From: Puffinus mauretanicus
Lineage: Eukaryota; Chordata; Aves; Procellariiformes; Procellariidae
Length of the DNA stretch: 64,000 nucleotides
Direction: 5' to 3'
Assembly (NCBI GenBank): GCA_023333565.1
Contig: JAJKFH010002736.1
Coordinates: 62,001-126,000, forward strand
The notes under the pieces are model-generated. The model had not been told where the DNA came from, made no database searches, and saw only the letters and a program-made list of their open reading frames with translations. A program made the translations under genes and the position numbers. Positions within the stretch are counted from its first letter, which is position 1, and each line of letters starts with the position of its first letter. This document shows positions 1 through 15,200 of this stretch, piece by piece.

Positions 1-457
1 TTAGATGGGTGTCACATTTGCTAACCTCCAGTCAACTGGGACCTCCCTGGTTAGCCAGGACTGCTAAAAAATGATGGAAAGTGGCTTGGTGAGCACTTCT
101 GCCATATCCCTCAGTCCCTTGGGTGATCCCATCTGGCCCCATAGACTTGTGTGTGTCTAAGTGGTGTAGCAGATCGGTAACTGTTTCCCCTTGGATTATG
201 GAGGCTTCACTTTGCTCCCCATCCCTGTCTTCCAGCTCAGGGGGCTGGGTACCCTGAGAACAATTGGTCTTACTATTAAATACTGCAGAAAAGAAGGCGT
301 TAAGTACTTCAACCATTTCCTCACCCTTTGTCACTATGTTTCCCCCTGCATCCAATAAAGGATGGAGATTCTCCTTAGCCCTCCTTTTGTTGCTGATGTA
401 TTTATGGAAACATTTTCTATTGTCTTTTATGGCAGTAGCCAAATTAAGTTCTATCCC
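1..457 (-). mobile_element. CR1 LINE fragment, ORF2 linker and start of RT (cut by window edge)
   Basis: On the minus strand a 136-codon frame (32-442) reads as the CR1 ORF2 region between the endonuclease and the reverse transcriptase. Visible blocks in order are KDNRKCFHKYISNKRRAKENLHP near the start, VEVLNAFFSAVFNSK, TQPPELEDRDGEQ and HLDTHKSMGPDGI, all hallmark CR1 text. After the GPDGI block the frame is lost to a small deletion or frameshift, but the nucleotides continue to the window edge as the family's block around QQSWLT, VDWRLANVTPI. The fragment is therefore 5'-truncated near 457 and continues left of position 1. The same protein region is present in the plus-strand copy at 50277-51700. 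It is a dead fragment with no start or stop of its own. Confidence 0.93.
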
Positions 458-3419
458 TTATCTCCAGCACTTCAGATTTTTAAGCTGATGATTTTTTTGG
501 CTATCCAGGTTTTCAATTTACTTTCTGTGGAAGTTTTAACTAAAAGTTTACTTTCTTGCACTGATGTTAGGCTAAATCCATACCACATTTACAGCTGGAG
601 TTTGAAATTGGCAGCATGTTCCGATGATCTGAAATTAATAATAATTTCTGATGACTGCCTAATCGTTCTTGGTTCAGAATTGCAATTCCATAATTCTACA
701 CTTGCCAAGCAATAAGCACCCTGCTGATGTTTTATGTTCTGTCCTTTTAGCTAACTTACTGTTATTTAACAACCTTAGACTTACTTGACAGGTATAAACC
801 GCTTGAACATCTGTGTTAACACAGACATAGATTGTGTTACCTACCATTGGAATGTCATATATTTTCAAACTGTGTTATAAAAATCCTCCAAAAGTTTTGT
901 CTGTGTGACAGAGGCCTTAAAAGAATGAACAGTGGCTTATCCTCTTCTGCTTAATTTAGTTCATGCATTTTTTCTCTCTTTCTCCCCAACCTACGTATTA
1001 GTTATCCTGACTGTCCTGAATCTGGGCAGTATCCTCCAGTTTAAGAGAGGAAAAACTCCATCTTTTTTGTCAAAGCTTTCTATAGCACCCAACACAATGG
1101 AGACAAGAGCTATCTGGTGCCCTCAAAGGTTACTTCACATCAAAAATTCGGTAATATCATAATTTCTAGATTTTCCCTAGTATGATGTGGCCAAGTCATA
1201 AATAGTCTCCCTTATCTTGCTACAAGGGTGTGCCAGTCTGAATATCTACCTGATATCCTTTACCTAGATTTTGATTAATCTTTTTTTTTTCTTTTTTTTT
1301 CCATTTAGAATAGCAGAGACTTATATTTGTACAGGAATGTCTCCTTAGTGAATTTGTCTTTCTATATAATAAATATTTTTGCATTAAAATACCCATTCAG
1401 CATTCTCATACCATTTTGGGAAAGGTAAAAGTCGCAGAGCATGGAGACGTAGAGGGAACCAATCTTCAACAGACATCAATCTGCAGCGAATGAGAGCTCA
1501 TGTACACTTTGGGGTGGTGCATAGCTGGCTGGAAACAGTCAGGAAAAAGGACAAATGACAAGAACTGGCAGAAACTATCTACATTATTATAAAAACATCC
1601 ACCTGTATCTCAGATTCTGTGTCTGGTAGACTGATTTACAGCAGAAATGAAATTCTTACATCAGTGAAGTTTTCCATATTCAAAGATATACATGTACATA
1701 TACAAGTTACTACATACATACACTAGTTACTTCTGTTTTCATAGAGATTTTTATTATCTCTCAATTTTAGCTGCTTAATGTTAATGATCTAAATAAATGA
1801 ACTTAAGTGAATAAGGATATGAACAATCATAAAAAATATAGTCCCATTCAGTATTTTTAATATTGTTAACCCTTTATTACTGACAAAACCAGAATCATGT
1901 CTTCCACCAATGCAAAAACCTCCTAAGACTGGGAGAAAAATATATAAACTAATTCTTAGAATTTAGTTCTGGAAATTGTTAGTCATAGTTGTTTCTTTTG
2001 TCAGTAACCCTACATAGGAATCTTTCCCACACAATGCTGTAATATTTGTAATAAGTAAATATATATCTGGAGGAATAGACAGAGAAGGTGCTAGTGCAAG
2101 CAGGAGGAGAGAAATGGGGCACGATAGATCTGAATAAACTAATCTGGCAATTACACCAGAGAAAACATTCATGATACTCAGAGTCATTGGAATAAATTGA
2201 CTTCTGTCTGTCCCTGAAAACTTTTTGCATCTGCTTAAATGTTTTCTTTCCTAGTATTTATTCCTTTTATTGTGTGTAGATGAAAGATTATGAACTGTTG
2301 TATATGTTTTTATTTAACTTTGCAATCAAACTAGTAGTTTGTCTTTTCCTTTTTTTTTTTCCTTCTCTCCAGACAGGCAACCTTACCAGGGTCTAGCCTA
2401 CACCATTATTTGCTTTTTCTAAGTTCTGGATGGGCTTGGCAGTGGACACATGCTGTATGTATTGAGATTATGTGTGTTTGAATTCACTTCTGCAAGGTAT
2501 TGAATGCATTTTCCCTACTCAATAAAGAACTTATTCACATTCTTAAATGCTTTGCTGATCAATGTATAATGACCCCTCCTGACATCTTCACAGTGAATTT
2601 CTCATCCTATCCCAAAACTACTTACAAGAGTCAGAACTGAAGTACACAAGTAATATTTGATTAATTTTTCCCCAACATTTGTTCTTTCAGAAAGAACAAA
2701 AAGGAAAAAGTAATGTGAGGAGACCTGAGTAAGATAATTTCTTTAAGCACGTATCTTGTTGATAAGCTCCAGTTTTGAAACTTGTTCCATTCTCATCTTC
2801 CATCTGGCTTAATTATATCAGAATTACATAATTCACCATAAAAAAGGACCGTCTATGCTGAGGGATAAAATTTCTTACTAATTTGTAATTCCACTGATTG
2901 TCTGTCTTTCAAAATGTCTTTTATATTGTGCCTAATGACAGCTTTAGTATTGTGCCTAATGTCACTGTCTCTATTTTTTTCTAATCAGAAAAAAATACTG
3001 AAATAAATAAAACCACATATGCTGAAGGTAAGTACAAGGTAAATTCTCCTTTCCTATTTGGTTGTTGTAATGTAGATGAAGCCTGGTGTTAAACTTCAGA
3101 GATTCAGCTCTATAGAATGGATTCCAAGATAGGACGGTATCGCAAATGAAAAGGGATTTGACCATATTAACTTAGCTACAGATGGAAGAACTATCATAGT
3201 GACAACTGCATCTGTTGAGCAACCAACTATGACTGGAATTAAAAGTTATTAAAGTCAGGACAGAGGTATACAGGCAGAGGTTCTCAAGAAGGCTTTCAGT
3301 TTTCCTAACTGTCCTGTACAGTAACTGGATGTAACTTCTTCTGTAAATTATTTTTTTTAATGAATATGAAAACTTGCTGTACACCTCCTCTTAAAATATG
3401 CTTTTCTTGACTTATCACT

Positions 3420-3467
3420 CATTATAATTGTATTTTAGCACTTCATTATAATTGTATTTTAGCACTT
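3420..3467. repeat. Perfect 24-bp tandem duplication (two copies)
   Basis: Bases 3420-3443 and 3444-3467 are identical, a unit beginning CATTATAATTG and ending AGCACTT. There is no spacer between the copies, which suggests a recent local slippage or fill-in duplication. Confidence 0.9.
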
Positions 3468-3966
3468 TTCAATGGTCACTCTGTGTGCACTTTTTTCATA
3501 GCTGTTAGCTGAAACATAAGTTGAAATGTAATATTATTCTTCAAATCTCTGACAATATTGAGACCTGTCATTTTATAAGCTAGTAAAGTATAAAGAGAAG
3601 GGATGTATGTTGAAATTGTGTTGAATTTGACCTTTAATACTTGTGTCCAGTAAGGTTGAAATCATTTCCAGAAAAGGCATGCTTTTAATAATCTATTTTT
3701 ATGCAGTGCAGGTGCATATAGCGTTGTTAACAAATATTGGTTTAGCACAGTACTAATAAATATATTCTTTCTTATCCTCGTATCCGAAAGAATTCTGTAC
3801 TGGACTATACCTACTGCTTTCAGGATGGATAGAAGAGAGACTTTGACCTTCCATAATTCCTAATATCCCAAGAAAAAAATTGTTGTAGGAGGGCCTAGGA
3901 GTGGCATTTGAAAAATAAGCACAGTCAATTGTATGCTTACATTAATGCACCTTCAAGCCCTATAAA

Positions 3967-4024
3967 TATAAATATCTATATGAATGGCCCATATCTATAA
4001 ATATCTATATAAATGGCCCATTTG
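3967..4024. repeat. 29-bp tandem duplication (two imperfect copies)
   Basis: The unit TATAAATATCTATAT..ATGGCCCAT.. occurs at 3967-3995 and again at 3996-4024, with a G/A difference in the middle and changes near the end. It sits in an ATATCTATA-rich patch. Confidence 0.8.
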
Positions 4025-7000
4025 GGAAATGCTAGATGAATGGGGAACTAGAAGGAAGACATGAATGAAGATCAGGTATATAAATACTCTAGCCTGTAGA
4101 GAGATTATGTAGGACTGTGTAGGACAGATTATGGATGAGGGACATTACATCAGTATCAGCCTTCACCCCCCAAATTACTTTCATTTATGGCAAAACCCTC
4201 TTACAACACTCTGCAAGTATGAAAATAAGGGTATTTAATGAATTTATTCACACAATAAGGGGCATTTACAGTTGTCAGTGCAATATAGAAAAAGGACTTA
4301 CTGCAAATATTAAATTTGAAACTGACTTACATCTGATTTAATAAACGTATTTTCTGGAATCGCACCTTCTCTCCTGAAAAATCCTCTCCTACACATTTAA
4401 ATTCAACTCAGAGATATCTAAAGGTTAATGGCTTGGTGTCTAACACCCCAAATGGCAGCTCTGGAGGAAAAGACAGGAGGTTTTTTTCTATCATTCTTCA
4501 GATATAGTTAGCAGTTCATAGCTTGATCATAGCCCATGAGCTTGAACTGTCTTTCCAGTAAACTCACTGTAAATCCTCTTTGTTCATTTCTGAAAACAAA
4601 TTATTTCCCATGGAATAGAGTTCATACTGCAGAACACACTAAATCCCCAAGGTTTTAATTATTTTATTTATTGTATATCTTAATATTAAAAATCTGTTCA
4701 CTGTTTCTTCACCAGTAGGCACATCATCCTTTACCAGAGCATAAAAAATTATTTAAATGGGCTGTTCTTCACATGCTAGGTGTTGTCAAAAATAGAAGTT
4801 AGCCTAACACAACAGAAGTTCTTCTATACACCTTCATGCAACTATCTTTGCAGACACTTAAGCTACATTTTACCTCTTACATTTTTACCTTATGGTGAGT
4901 TCTAGAAATAAACACATTAAAGATTTTGCCTTGTTCTTATAAACCAAAACTAATAAAATATCAGTCAAAAGGCAAAAAAAAATAAAATCTTAAATCACCA
5001 GGTGAAAAGTGTCTGGCAGGGGGCATCTCACCAAAATTCATAAACCTATTACACCTTACCTATTCAGCCTGCTGTCACATATTAATGGGGGGATATTACA
5101 TAGTTAAAAGATAGATTTGCAGAGACAAATATGTGTTGTGTAAACCTACAGGGTACCTCACAACATTTAGCTCTTTTTCTTCTATATTTGCAAAACACTT
5201 AAAAACATCTCATCACTGATGTTACTAACAGAGAAATAACAAAATTCTCTTATAAAGAGAAATTAATTGTAACTGGATTTTCACAAAACCTTTTTTTCCC
5301 CTTTTTTTCTTTTCCTCCTTTTTACAGCAGAATATCTGAACTGTGTAAAGTATTTTGGCCTACTGGTGATGCACAAGGTCCAATGTGCTTGACAAATGGC
5401 ATATTGGCAAGGTTTACAGAGCTTGAAGGATATGCCAAGGCTAGTCTATAAATAATATTAAACAGGAACCTGTTTTTCCCCACCTCCCTTTCTGTGAAAT
5501 GTTGCCTGAATTCTAATAATAAATCTGGAAAGGGACAGCTCTCTTGGTATTTGAAAACCCTGTGATACACTTTAAAGAGTACAGACTGTATATTTTCGGA
5601 GCTAGAAAGGTATTCTCTCTTTTAAACTGAAAAGCAATATAACATAAGGAAACTGTATCATTCAAGTAACATAAAATATATGTTGTTAGCACAGCCTTCA
5701 CCACAATTTAACCAAGATACAAGTCAGTATCTTTTAGCATAGTAAGGCTGATTAAATGAAAACTGAGTTTAAATCAAAGCAAAGCATGTGTTAGTTTATC
5801 TGTAAAGTAAGCACAATTACAAATAATTATCTAAAAGAAAGAAATGTTAAAATCCCAGTTATGGCCTTGTACATCATTCCCATGCTATTTTATAGCTAAA
5901 ATATTTGATTCTGACACTTCTCTCACCTATGTGCATTTTTGTCAATAGAAATCAAACTGAATGTGGTCAGTCAATTAAATGTAAACAGTGTAAGCCATAA
6001 CTCTATATTATGTGGTTTTCATCAAAACAGGTCTAAATTCTGGCAGCTTGAGCCCTAAATTATCATTTATACCAGAGACTACATGTTGTCTTTATTGTGA
6101 AGAAACTGCAAATTTAAAGGAACTCCCAGAATCTTGTAGAAGAACATAAATACATAAAAAACAGGCATAAATCTCAGGAACTGCAAGTAAAGGCAAAAAA
6201 AGGAAATTGAAAGGCATGGGTGTTTTTTCTCATTTCTAAGTGTCTGTTTTCAACTCGGAATAAGTGTAAAAGAAGGAGTGGCAATGGACCAAAATAGGGT
6301 TTTTGGCTATACTAGAAGACAGGTCCAGTAATGACTTTTCCCTGTAACAGATGAAGAGAGTGGTATCTTTTCTAGGTGAGTTGGTGCCTAGGAGAGAGGG
6401 GGAAAAAGATAGAAGGACTTTGCTACAGTTGAACAGGAAATGAAGGAAACTCCCAATAAGGTCACATCCTTTCAACTAGTCCTGATCCTAAACATCTCCT
6501 TCAGAGAATGAGATTTTTTAACAAGCTTGAAGAAATTGGTGCAGAAGTTTGGGTTCATACATTGTATTCAAATGTATTTGGTTAACTATGCAAAAAGAAC
6601 ATTTATAGCTGTCCCAAAATAGGAAGGGATTTTAAGCAATGTCTTCGATTAATTTGGCATGTCAACGCCATTGCTAACTGCAACACAAAGTACTTGTTCA
6701 AGAAAGTATGATTCATGAAATTAACATAGTGATTCAAGAAAGATTCTGCTAACTTTGAGAACATTCTTTAACTTCCACTAACTTGAACTTACCTAAAACA
6801 AGGACAAACGGATAAATGGACTAATTAACTCAAACTACAGCTAGGAAAAGTAAAGATGACATTAGGAAATAATCTTCAGTGGTAAGGATGGTGAAGCACT
6901 GAAACAAACTGGCAGGGTGGTTTTAGAGCTCTGTTACATACTTCTGCTTTCCATAAGAATTGATAGACTTGTTTCTTTCCTCCAAAGCTGATGTTTGAGC

Positions 7001-8989
7001 TGACATTTGTTATGCTTGTTAAAAAAAAACAAACCACAACTCACTGATAATATGGGAAAGAAAGAATGTAAATACACATGAAAAAATGGGAAGTGTAAAA
7101 GGAAGCTATTGGAATGTTACTAGAATGTTACTAGCAGGGAGGAGAAAAAACTGCTTAATGAAAATGTGAATTTCCAGTCAGTCTCCAGGTTTATTGGGCC
7201 TAAATGGGTGTTTTTGTGAGTTACCGGAGGATTGGATCTACAGAATGGAGTCTCCTAGTTGTCCACAGAGCAGATGTAGCTCATTCATCTTATTACATAC
7301 CTCCATTCTGGCATGCCAGTATGTCTCAGTCCTCACCAATTCAGTAGAAGTGTGGTTGCCTTGTCCCCTTGGGGCTTTGCCTCTTTGCTAAATTTGTCAA
7401 CAGGTTTTGCAGGTATGAAGCCTTCAGTTGCCCATTTGGAGCTGTTGACAAGAACAAGAGCATCAGACAGAAAATGTTGTCGATTATTAGTAGCATCAAC
7501 AATACTACCCCTCATAGTGGAGTTTTCTTCTGACAAGAACATATCCTCAGTGAGGCACACCACCAAAAAATGTATTACAAGACAGAACATTACTGTTCAG
7601 TCCTACATTTTCAATAGGCCTATTCATGACTTTAAAATGTTTTCTGTGTTTGTGGATCTCTCTGAAAATGGTGAAAGCCATAGACTTTTAATAACCCAAA
7701 TATCTTCCATTAAACCTGATGAAGGTCTTCAACACAAAATGGAACCGTGTGACGCTATGAAAGAATATGAGCCTGAAGCAGCATGAAAGATGAGTGATTT
7801 AGCTACTGTCAGAATTAATTCTGTTAGTTCAGTGTTCTTTGGATCATGGCCCAGAAGAGTATTTAATTCTGATACTGATTCAAGAAAATATGTAAATATG
7901 TGATTAACTTTAAGCTCATTGACTTGAAATTATGTAAGTGGTAAAGTGCATCTCCTGAATAAGGCTTTTGAGTGATGCTTTGAGCAGGCTTTACTATGCT
8001 TATGTACTCTGATCCAATAAAACATTGATTCCAATTGGACTGTTCTACTTAAAGTGAAGCATAAGATTTTTTTCTGTCTTGGGGCAATATTGCATTAAAA
8101 ATAAACACATGAAGGAACAGAAATCATATAGTTAGCAAAAGTACATTTGGTCAGCACAACTAAAATTCACTGAAAGATATCATATTCGAAAGAGAAATTC
8201 ATAGACTGAAATCAGGTTATGCTATTTCTTTTGTAATAGGAAATCCTTTTTTATGTAATGATGGCATAGTGATATCAAAAATTTGTGTGTTCTCAAAGCT
8301 TATGAAAGTAGCCAAGCCATCCATGTACCAATATCATTGACATTCACACAGAATGTCCTATTTAAAGAGAAGAGAGGAAGAGATGTTAGGTTGTTTGTGG
8401 TTTTTTCCTTAAAAAGATGTTTAAAAAATATTTCATTTAATTTGCTGTTTAGCTTCAGCAGTTGCTAAATGACAGAGAAGAATTGTTGGTGGACTAGAAC
8501 TGGTGCTAACAGATTTGAAAACCAGAGAAGCATAGGAGGACAGAGAAAAAAATGAGAAAGCATGCTAGCATTAGTAAAACATTTGGATAAGTTTACCTTC
8601 TTGAAAGAGTCAAGAGATATGTAAGACAGGGAATCTGATGGGGAGGGTCAACAGTAAAGTATGTAATATATTAAAAAAAAAGGTTTACGAAAGAAAACAA
8701 AGTAAAAAGGTTATTATTTTGGGATTTGTAGTCAAATGGGCTTTATTTAGCAGTATAAGGAACTAGCCTTTCTAAAGCTTTTCACATTATAGATTGCTTT
8801 ATCATGTTTTGGGGTTTTTTTTCAGTTCTTAGACTCTTTATATAAATATAAAACGCATTGCTTTCATTTTTATTTCATTTAGATATTACCAAGTGCCTAA
8901 GTTTGAAAAGCTGTCTCTGAGTCTTCTTCTAGGCAGAGTGGGTCTGAAATGTAAAATGTTGCCACTCATCATAAACTCATCATCCCCAG

Positions 8990-9260
8990 CAAAAGAACGT
9001 GCTTGAACAAGGAGGCAGATGGCATCACTTAATGGTTTGCTCAGTACCTGCTGCATCTTCCTCAGCTGTCAGCAGAGCTTCTCCACACCCGAGAGCTCAC
9101 TGCTGCACCCCGCAGGGCTGTCTCCAGCCAGGTTTAGCAGGATCCCAGGGCTCTCCTAGCCCTGCCACAGATGTGGCAATGGTTCCTCCCAAGAACAGAC
9201 GACAGCGTTGTGAAGTGACTTCTACATCAAGGGACAGCAAGGGAAATAGCAACAACAGCA
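8990..9260. other. GC-richer patch of unknown nature
   Basis: This short stretch is clearly richer in G and C than the DNA on both sides and carries an open frame of 91 codons (8999-9274 plus), which is rich in Ser, Pro and Ala. I recognise no protein family in it and see no clear splice context. It may be a conserved non-coding element, an old unrecognised repeat or chance composition. Confidence 0.35.
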
Positions 9261-12200
9261 AAAGCGTATCTTAGAAATCTTATGTAAAAGAGAACTTTGG
9301 AATATTTGGTGATCAACTTTTTACAAGATATTTGAGATTTACCACAAGACATTTTATGATGCCATAGAACTGGATGCTAATATAACATAAAAAATTTAGC
9401 AGTAGAAACACTTTTAAACAAGGTAGAATGACAGTATTTGGGACAGTAGAAGTAGTAGGACTAGTCCTCCCTAAACTGAGTTTTAAGTGTGCAGGTGATT
9501 TTATACTTCTATGATAGTGACAGATATTCATATGTAGGGGCAGCAAATCATGTCGTGCATAAGGGCTGCATTCAAAGAAAAGACAGAAGAAAAGTCAGAC
9601 ATATCAAAGAAGTTTCCCATTAAATCATTGGGAATCATATGGGGAACAACTTCAGCAGTATTGGCCAACTTATTTGAGTGTTAACAACACAGATTCAGAC
9701 CATGTTTCCAGCCCACATTTTCCTGTGTTATTGCATGCTGAATTTTGAATCTTCCTCTTCAGATCCAGGGTTTTGCTGGGAAGGGAGGGTCCTCTCCCCT
9801 TGCCAACTTGGTGTGTAAGACATGGGCATAGTGAGGGAAGTAAAAGGAGGATTTTAGAGACTCATAAGTTTTGAGCCATGCAAACATGTGAGGAATTTCC
9901 TCTGTCTTTCTTTCTGCAAATAGAATATTCCTGTGACAATTTGGCTCCTATAGACACAAATGTAAGCATGTGTAAGTGAAGAACGAATGCAAACTACAAC
10001 ATATATGTATATCTACAATGGGCTTGTCAGACTATGTGGACAAATACTCCTTTATGTACACAAACACGTAGTGACAATGAGTCACATGTAATCTAGTAAT
10101 CATGGAACAAGAGACTGTAATTTTGTAAATAAAATGGGGATGCTTTTCTCGTTGAACTTCCACAGAGTTTCTTCATGGTAACCTATGTGTTGAACTGTGT
10201 TCTCACGAGTCACTATTTTTTTAGTTTAGAAGAACTCCAGTAGTTTGCATTTTACCACCAGTATAGCGTAATTTGGGATTTTTGTTTAGAAATATTGTAT
10301 TGACAATTTGTGTATGGTTCCAACAGATACTTGCTCAATGCACAACAAAAACCAGAAAACCACACCTGAAGAATTGTTTCCTCAGACTTCTATTTTCCAG
10401 GTCTAAACACACTGAGGCTAATAAGCAGTTATTGAAATCTACTGTATAACATCATATTACCATAGCAACAGAGATGAGACCATACTTTGCAAACAAAATT
10501 GGCAACTAAATAAGACTCACCGTCAGTGAGCCACTCCTACAAAAGTGGTTTGAAAGACATCATGAGTTGGCAACATGTTAAGCAACACAGATCAAAGCCA
10601 CTGGATCAGTGTGTGGCGAATTCACTAACATGCACTAAAGAAGAATTCAGTTGAACTTTTTCATTGCAGTGATGAAAAAAAAAAATCCCTTTTTTCTTCA
10701 ACAGGAAGAACACATTTTTATTTCTTTGTGTCTCTTTTGTTCTGAATGCTGCATTTTGTGTTGGGTTTTTTTTTTTTTTTTTGAATAATCACAACAGAAG
10801 ACACCAATCATTTAATTTATTTAAAATCTATTAAACCAAAGTAACTGATTATGGATTAGGTCCATACAAAACCATAAGCTGAAAATTAGGAAGGTATGTA
10901 TCTGAATTATTCCTATTTGTTTTCATCCATCTTTCAGCTTTCTGATGGAATAGGTCAGAAAATATTCTTATTGTACATCCAAACACAAGCTATTACTCTC
11001 AATCTATTGTACTGTTACTTGCACTATTTATAACTATACAGCTAGGTTTCAACTCTGATACCATTTCCAAAACAGATGTAGAATGCCATAGGATAAAACC
11101 CATTGATTACTTGTTGTCGTATTGATTAGGATTGAAAATGAACCTCAGATATAACCCCCACCCCTCAAATATATAAAAAACTCTCAATGGATCCATATCT
11201 TTAAATAGTTCTATATTAATAACAACAATAATGACAATAATAATTATGAGGACTTCCTGAAAGGCGGAGTTATCTGGATATAATGGGATGAATCTAGTAC
11301 AGAGGAATGAACTCAAAGAAAACTCATTGTATCTATGAATCTGTCCAGGACTCCTACAAATATTAAAAAAGGAACATTTTTATAATTTAACATGCCATCT
11401 TATTCCTATGCGTCTTTCTTATTTAACTGGGAAACATGGAAACATCGGAGACTTCTTTCTCTACTTTATCAACAGATTCTTAACAGTACAATTAAGTAAG
11501 AATCAATGCATGCCGTGTCCTGGTATTGTAATACAATACCAGGAAAATATGCAGTGGATATTAAATTAATAAAAATCCCCAACAACATACACACTGCTCT
11601 GTCAGAACATATTTAAGACTCAATATAAGCTCTAAGCTCTTCCTCCCATTTCATGCAAAATATCCAAACCTACTGCTGCCATAAAGCTTGACTGTGCCCG
11701 GTATACCCGTTTCCATCATGATGTTTATGTGATTGTTACTAAGTGTCATTTGGTTTTGCCAAATACAATAATATACTTGCTGTACATCAACACGTTTGGA
11801 TCACTTTCTCTGCTCTTTATTTTCGCTTTCCTTCATACTGTTAGCAATGTATTACTTAAGCCCATTACATGCTGCTGTTGCAAATTCATTGTTCATGTTT
11901 CTCATTTATAGAGCTTTTCAGAATTATCTTTTATTTTTATGGTTAAAGCTTCTTTCAGGCTTAATATTGATGTTATTTTGTTTAAATTGTTTTATATACA
12001 TATGTTATCTAAAAAAGGTTGTTAATCCTTGGTATAGGTAGGAATGATGTGTATGATGTAGGGGGTCAAACAGGATGATTTCAGAAGTGGATATTGGACA
12101 TTATATTACTAACAAAGAAGAGAAATGAAGGCAAATAAAATAATAAGTGGTTCCCTAAATAATTTTCCTCTCTTACAAAGATGCATTGTTTTAAATTGGA

Positions 12201-15200
12201 TATTCAATGATCCTTGTTACTGGAATTTGTGCTCCAAGCACTTCTTGATTTGTGGATAGGTAGACAAGATCTGCTAAGTTATTAAGACAGGTACAAGGTT
12301 AAAAAAGCAATCAGATATGGAACAAGCTGTGTTCTCCTCCTTCTGCAAATCAAACTTCCATTTTTGAACGAAAAAAACTACCTGTTTTTGTTGATGAAAT
12401 ATTCCTAACCTTTACCTACGGTGAATATGCACTTATACACCCACTGACATGAGTAAACTGTTCAGAAATAGCAAAATGCAAAGAAAGGCAAAGAGGGATA
12501 AGAAAGAACAGAGTTTTTATTCTTCATTATCTATTTAGTAGATAACATTTTCTTTCTGTTGATTAATTTTACATCAGATGGAATTGGGGTGTATGCCAGT
12601 TCTTGCTCCTCTCCATGCTTACTTGGTAAACTGCAGACAGATAAATAGTCATCTTCTCTTGTGACGTGTTCTCTATTTCAGATCAATTCATAGTTGTCCT
12701 AATGAGAAGTAGTTGCTAGACACATGACCAATCTTGGCTTAAAGACGCATCACTGTTATTGATTTGCTAGATTGACATCTCAGAAGGGAAAGAAGGATGA
12801 ACATATATTAGTAAAAATCCAAGGAGTAATGCTCAGAATACTATTTTACACAAATTTTCAACTACAGTCCTACTAGATGGTTTTGGAATTTATCCCATGT
12901 GCAGCTTTCCACTGATATTAATATTGTGTTGATGTTGTATATTGATGTTAATTACGTATTTACAAGTAAATACTTTGTACTTACACAGTTGAATAAGTTT
13001 TCATAGTCTTTATAAGCTTACTTACTCTGCCTGAAAGGTGGCTGGACCACACAGTATGTATAAAAAGAGGTTGAATTCAGAAAGTGACAGTGGGTTTTGC
13101 CTGGACACCTACCCCTGCGCTGATCCTATAGCTTTACAGTTTTGTGTATTCTACTTACTATTGTCATTAGTCTTCCTTGGTGCTTCTGGCTAGTGTCATC
13201 ACAGCATGGCACAGCTCCATGCTTGCATTTTCTGTTAGTCAATTCAGAAAGAATATAAATATAAAGGTATAGAGACAGATAAACAGAGTGATTGGTGTTG
13301 TGGAAAAGCTTGCATCAGAGAAGGAGTTAAACAAGAGAAATTCAATAGGCCAGCATTCTTCAACTTTCAAAGGATGCAGGTCAAAGAATGAGATAGAGAT
13401 ACCTAAAATGAAAAGAAATATGAAATTGTTTCTTCCTATTTCTCATAACACAAGAAGTAGCATGTATCAATGAGGCTTAAATTAAACAGAAAAAAAAAAA
13501 AAAAAAGAGTAAATTCCTGATTAAATCATGGAGCTTGCCATCATAGGATGTTTTGGGTAGCAGAAGTATTAATTGAATTAAAATGGTGGGTTGGACAAAT
13601 TCATGCACAGAAGAAAGGTGTTTCAAAAAACTTCAAATATAATGATGTAAGTACAACTTGTAGCTTACAAGACATCTAAGGATTTGCTGATTGCCTGACA
13701 CTGCAATAGCATACTTTGCAATGTGTTGAATTCATCCCTGCCTTGGTCTTTTATGCTCCTTCCTACATTTCACCGAAAATAGCATCTACGTTCTTATGCC
13801 CTGCTATAATTTTTAGTATCAAAGAATGAGAAATCTTGCTGTTAAGTTTTGGGCAATATGCTATACAGAGGCACTCATTTATGTCTTATATTTCCATTCC
13901 ACTACCTTGTAGCTGGATTTTAAGAACAACAAAATATTGCCCCACAATGGAACAAAGCCATCAGAGACAATGAATATGGTCTAAATGGTATTTTTCCTTT
14001 GTTCTTTTTCAGAAAGTAAAGAGATTTCACCTTGGAAAATAGTAAATTTAAAGAAGGTCTGAAGAAATTTTCAGAATATTTGAACAATAATAGGTAACAA
14101 GTCCTGTCTACCAAGATAAATAGTGACTTTGATGGATATTTCCTACAAGGGCTGACTACACTTATGAAAATGAAAATTAAAAATCAAGAAAGTAGGGAGA
14201 GAGTGTACAGCACTGCTGTGTGTTGATAATAAGTAATGATATACAGCAAGTTTCTAGAAAAAAAAATGTGTTTGTTGAATGTCTCCTGTAAACCTGTGTT
14301 CTTTCTGCTTTGTACCCAGCTTTGAGTCATGGCACTTGAGAGAAAGAGAAAGAGAAGCCACTCAGAAAATTCTTAACAGTTAAAATAAATAAAATGAGAG
14401 CTTTCCCCCGTCATCAGCCGAACACAGTATTATTTATATTTCAGTCAGATCCACCCACCCAAACTATGTACTTACCAGAGCAAGTGATGTGAGCTTTAAG
14501 GAAAGCACCTTTCATTTCTAAGTCTAGAGCATAAATTGAAAAAATAAAGGCATGAAGGACAGGAAATGACAGAATTTTCAAAGATAATGCCATATCTACA
14601 TCAATATTAAAGTATGAGTGAATTGTTATATTTGATATATAAGAATACTTGTTTTAATACATAGATATTAGTTTGATCATCCAACCCTACTGAATGTATT
14701 AATACAACTGCTTCCATACTTTCTTACACAGGTCAAACTGACTTGCAGCCATGGAACATTTGGTGTATAGGAAGAGGTGGCCTTTTAGTGGTGACAATGA
14801 ATATGTATTTCTCTTGAACTTGAACACATGTGGAAAATTATGATAAATATAGTTGTCCAACATACATAGCACATACCCAACTTAACAGAGTTGCTCAAAT
14901 GACTACTATTAGGATGACTAAACTTTGCAGCTGAGACAAACTAGGATCTTGCTGTGACCAAAAGAGAGAGGTACGATTCCCTCCTCTCCTAACCCATGCC
15001 TTCCTCATTACATGCTCCTGCTTCCTCATTTGGCTTTGGTTTTCTTCCAGTCTTCTCTCAGATTATTAAATTCAACCCCCAACACACACTCTTAAAAATC
15101 TCTGTTCACGTTTTTTTAGTTTGGTTTTCTTCAGGTTCAGCAGCTGAACTGTTTGAAAGCAAGATCTATCAGCTGCCAGGACCAGCCTGAAGAGAGACTG

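Larger units (their letters stand above)
458..8989. other. AT-rich single-copy DNA, no gene seen
   Basis: I see no transposon, RNA gene or convincing exon here. Frames are short and AT-rich. The longest, 157 codons at 7313-7786 plus, has no recognisable domain, no second exon nearby and a strand-shadow of similar composition, so I treat it as chance. Short tandem duplications lie at 3420-3467 and 3967-4024 and are listed separately. T-rich runs occur near 1281-1300 and 2348-2360. Confidence 0.6.

Noticed and set aside
7313..7786. 157-codon open frame on the plus strand
   Set aside because: No recognisable domain, no splice partners, and an overlapping 85-codon frame exists on the other strand. 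Treated as chance.
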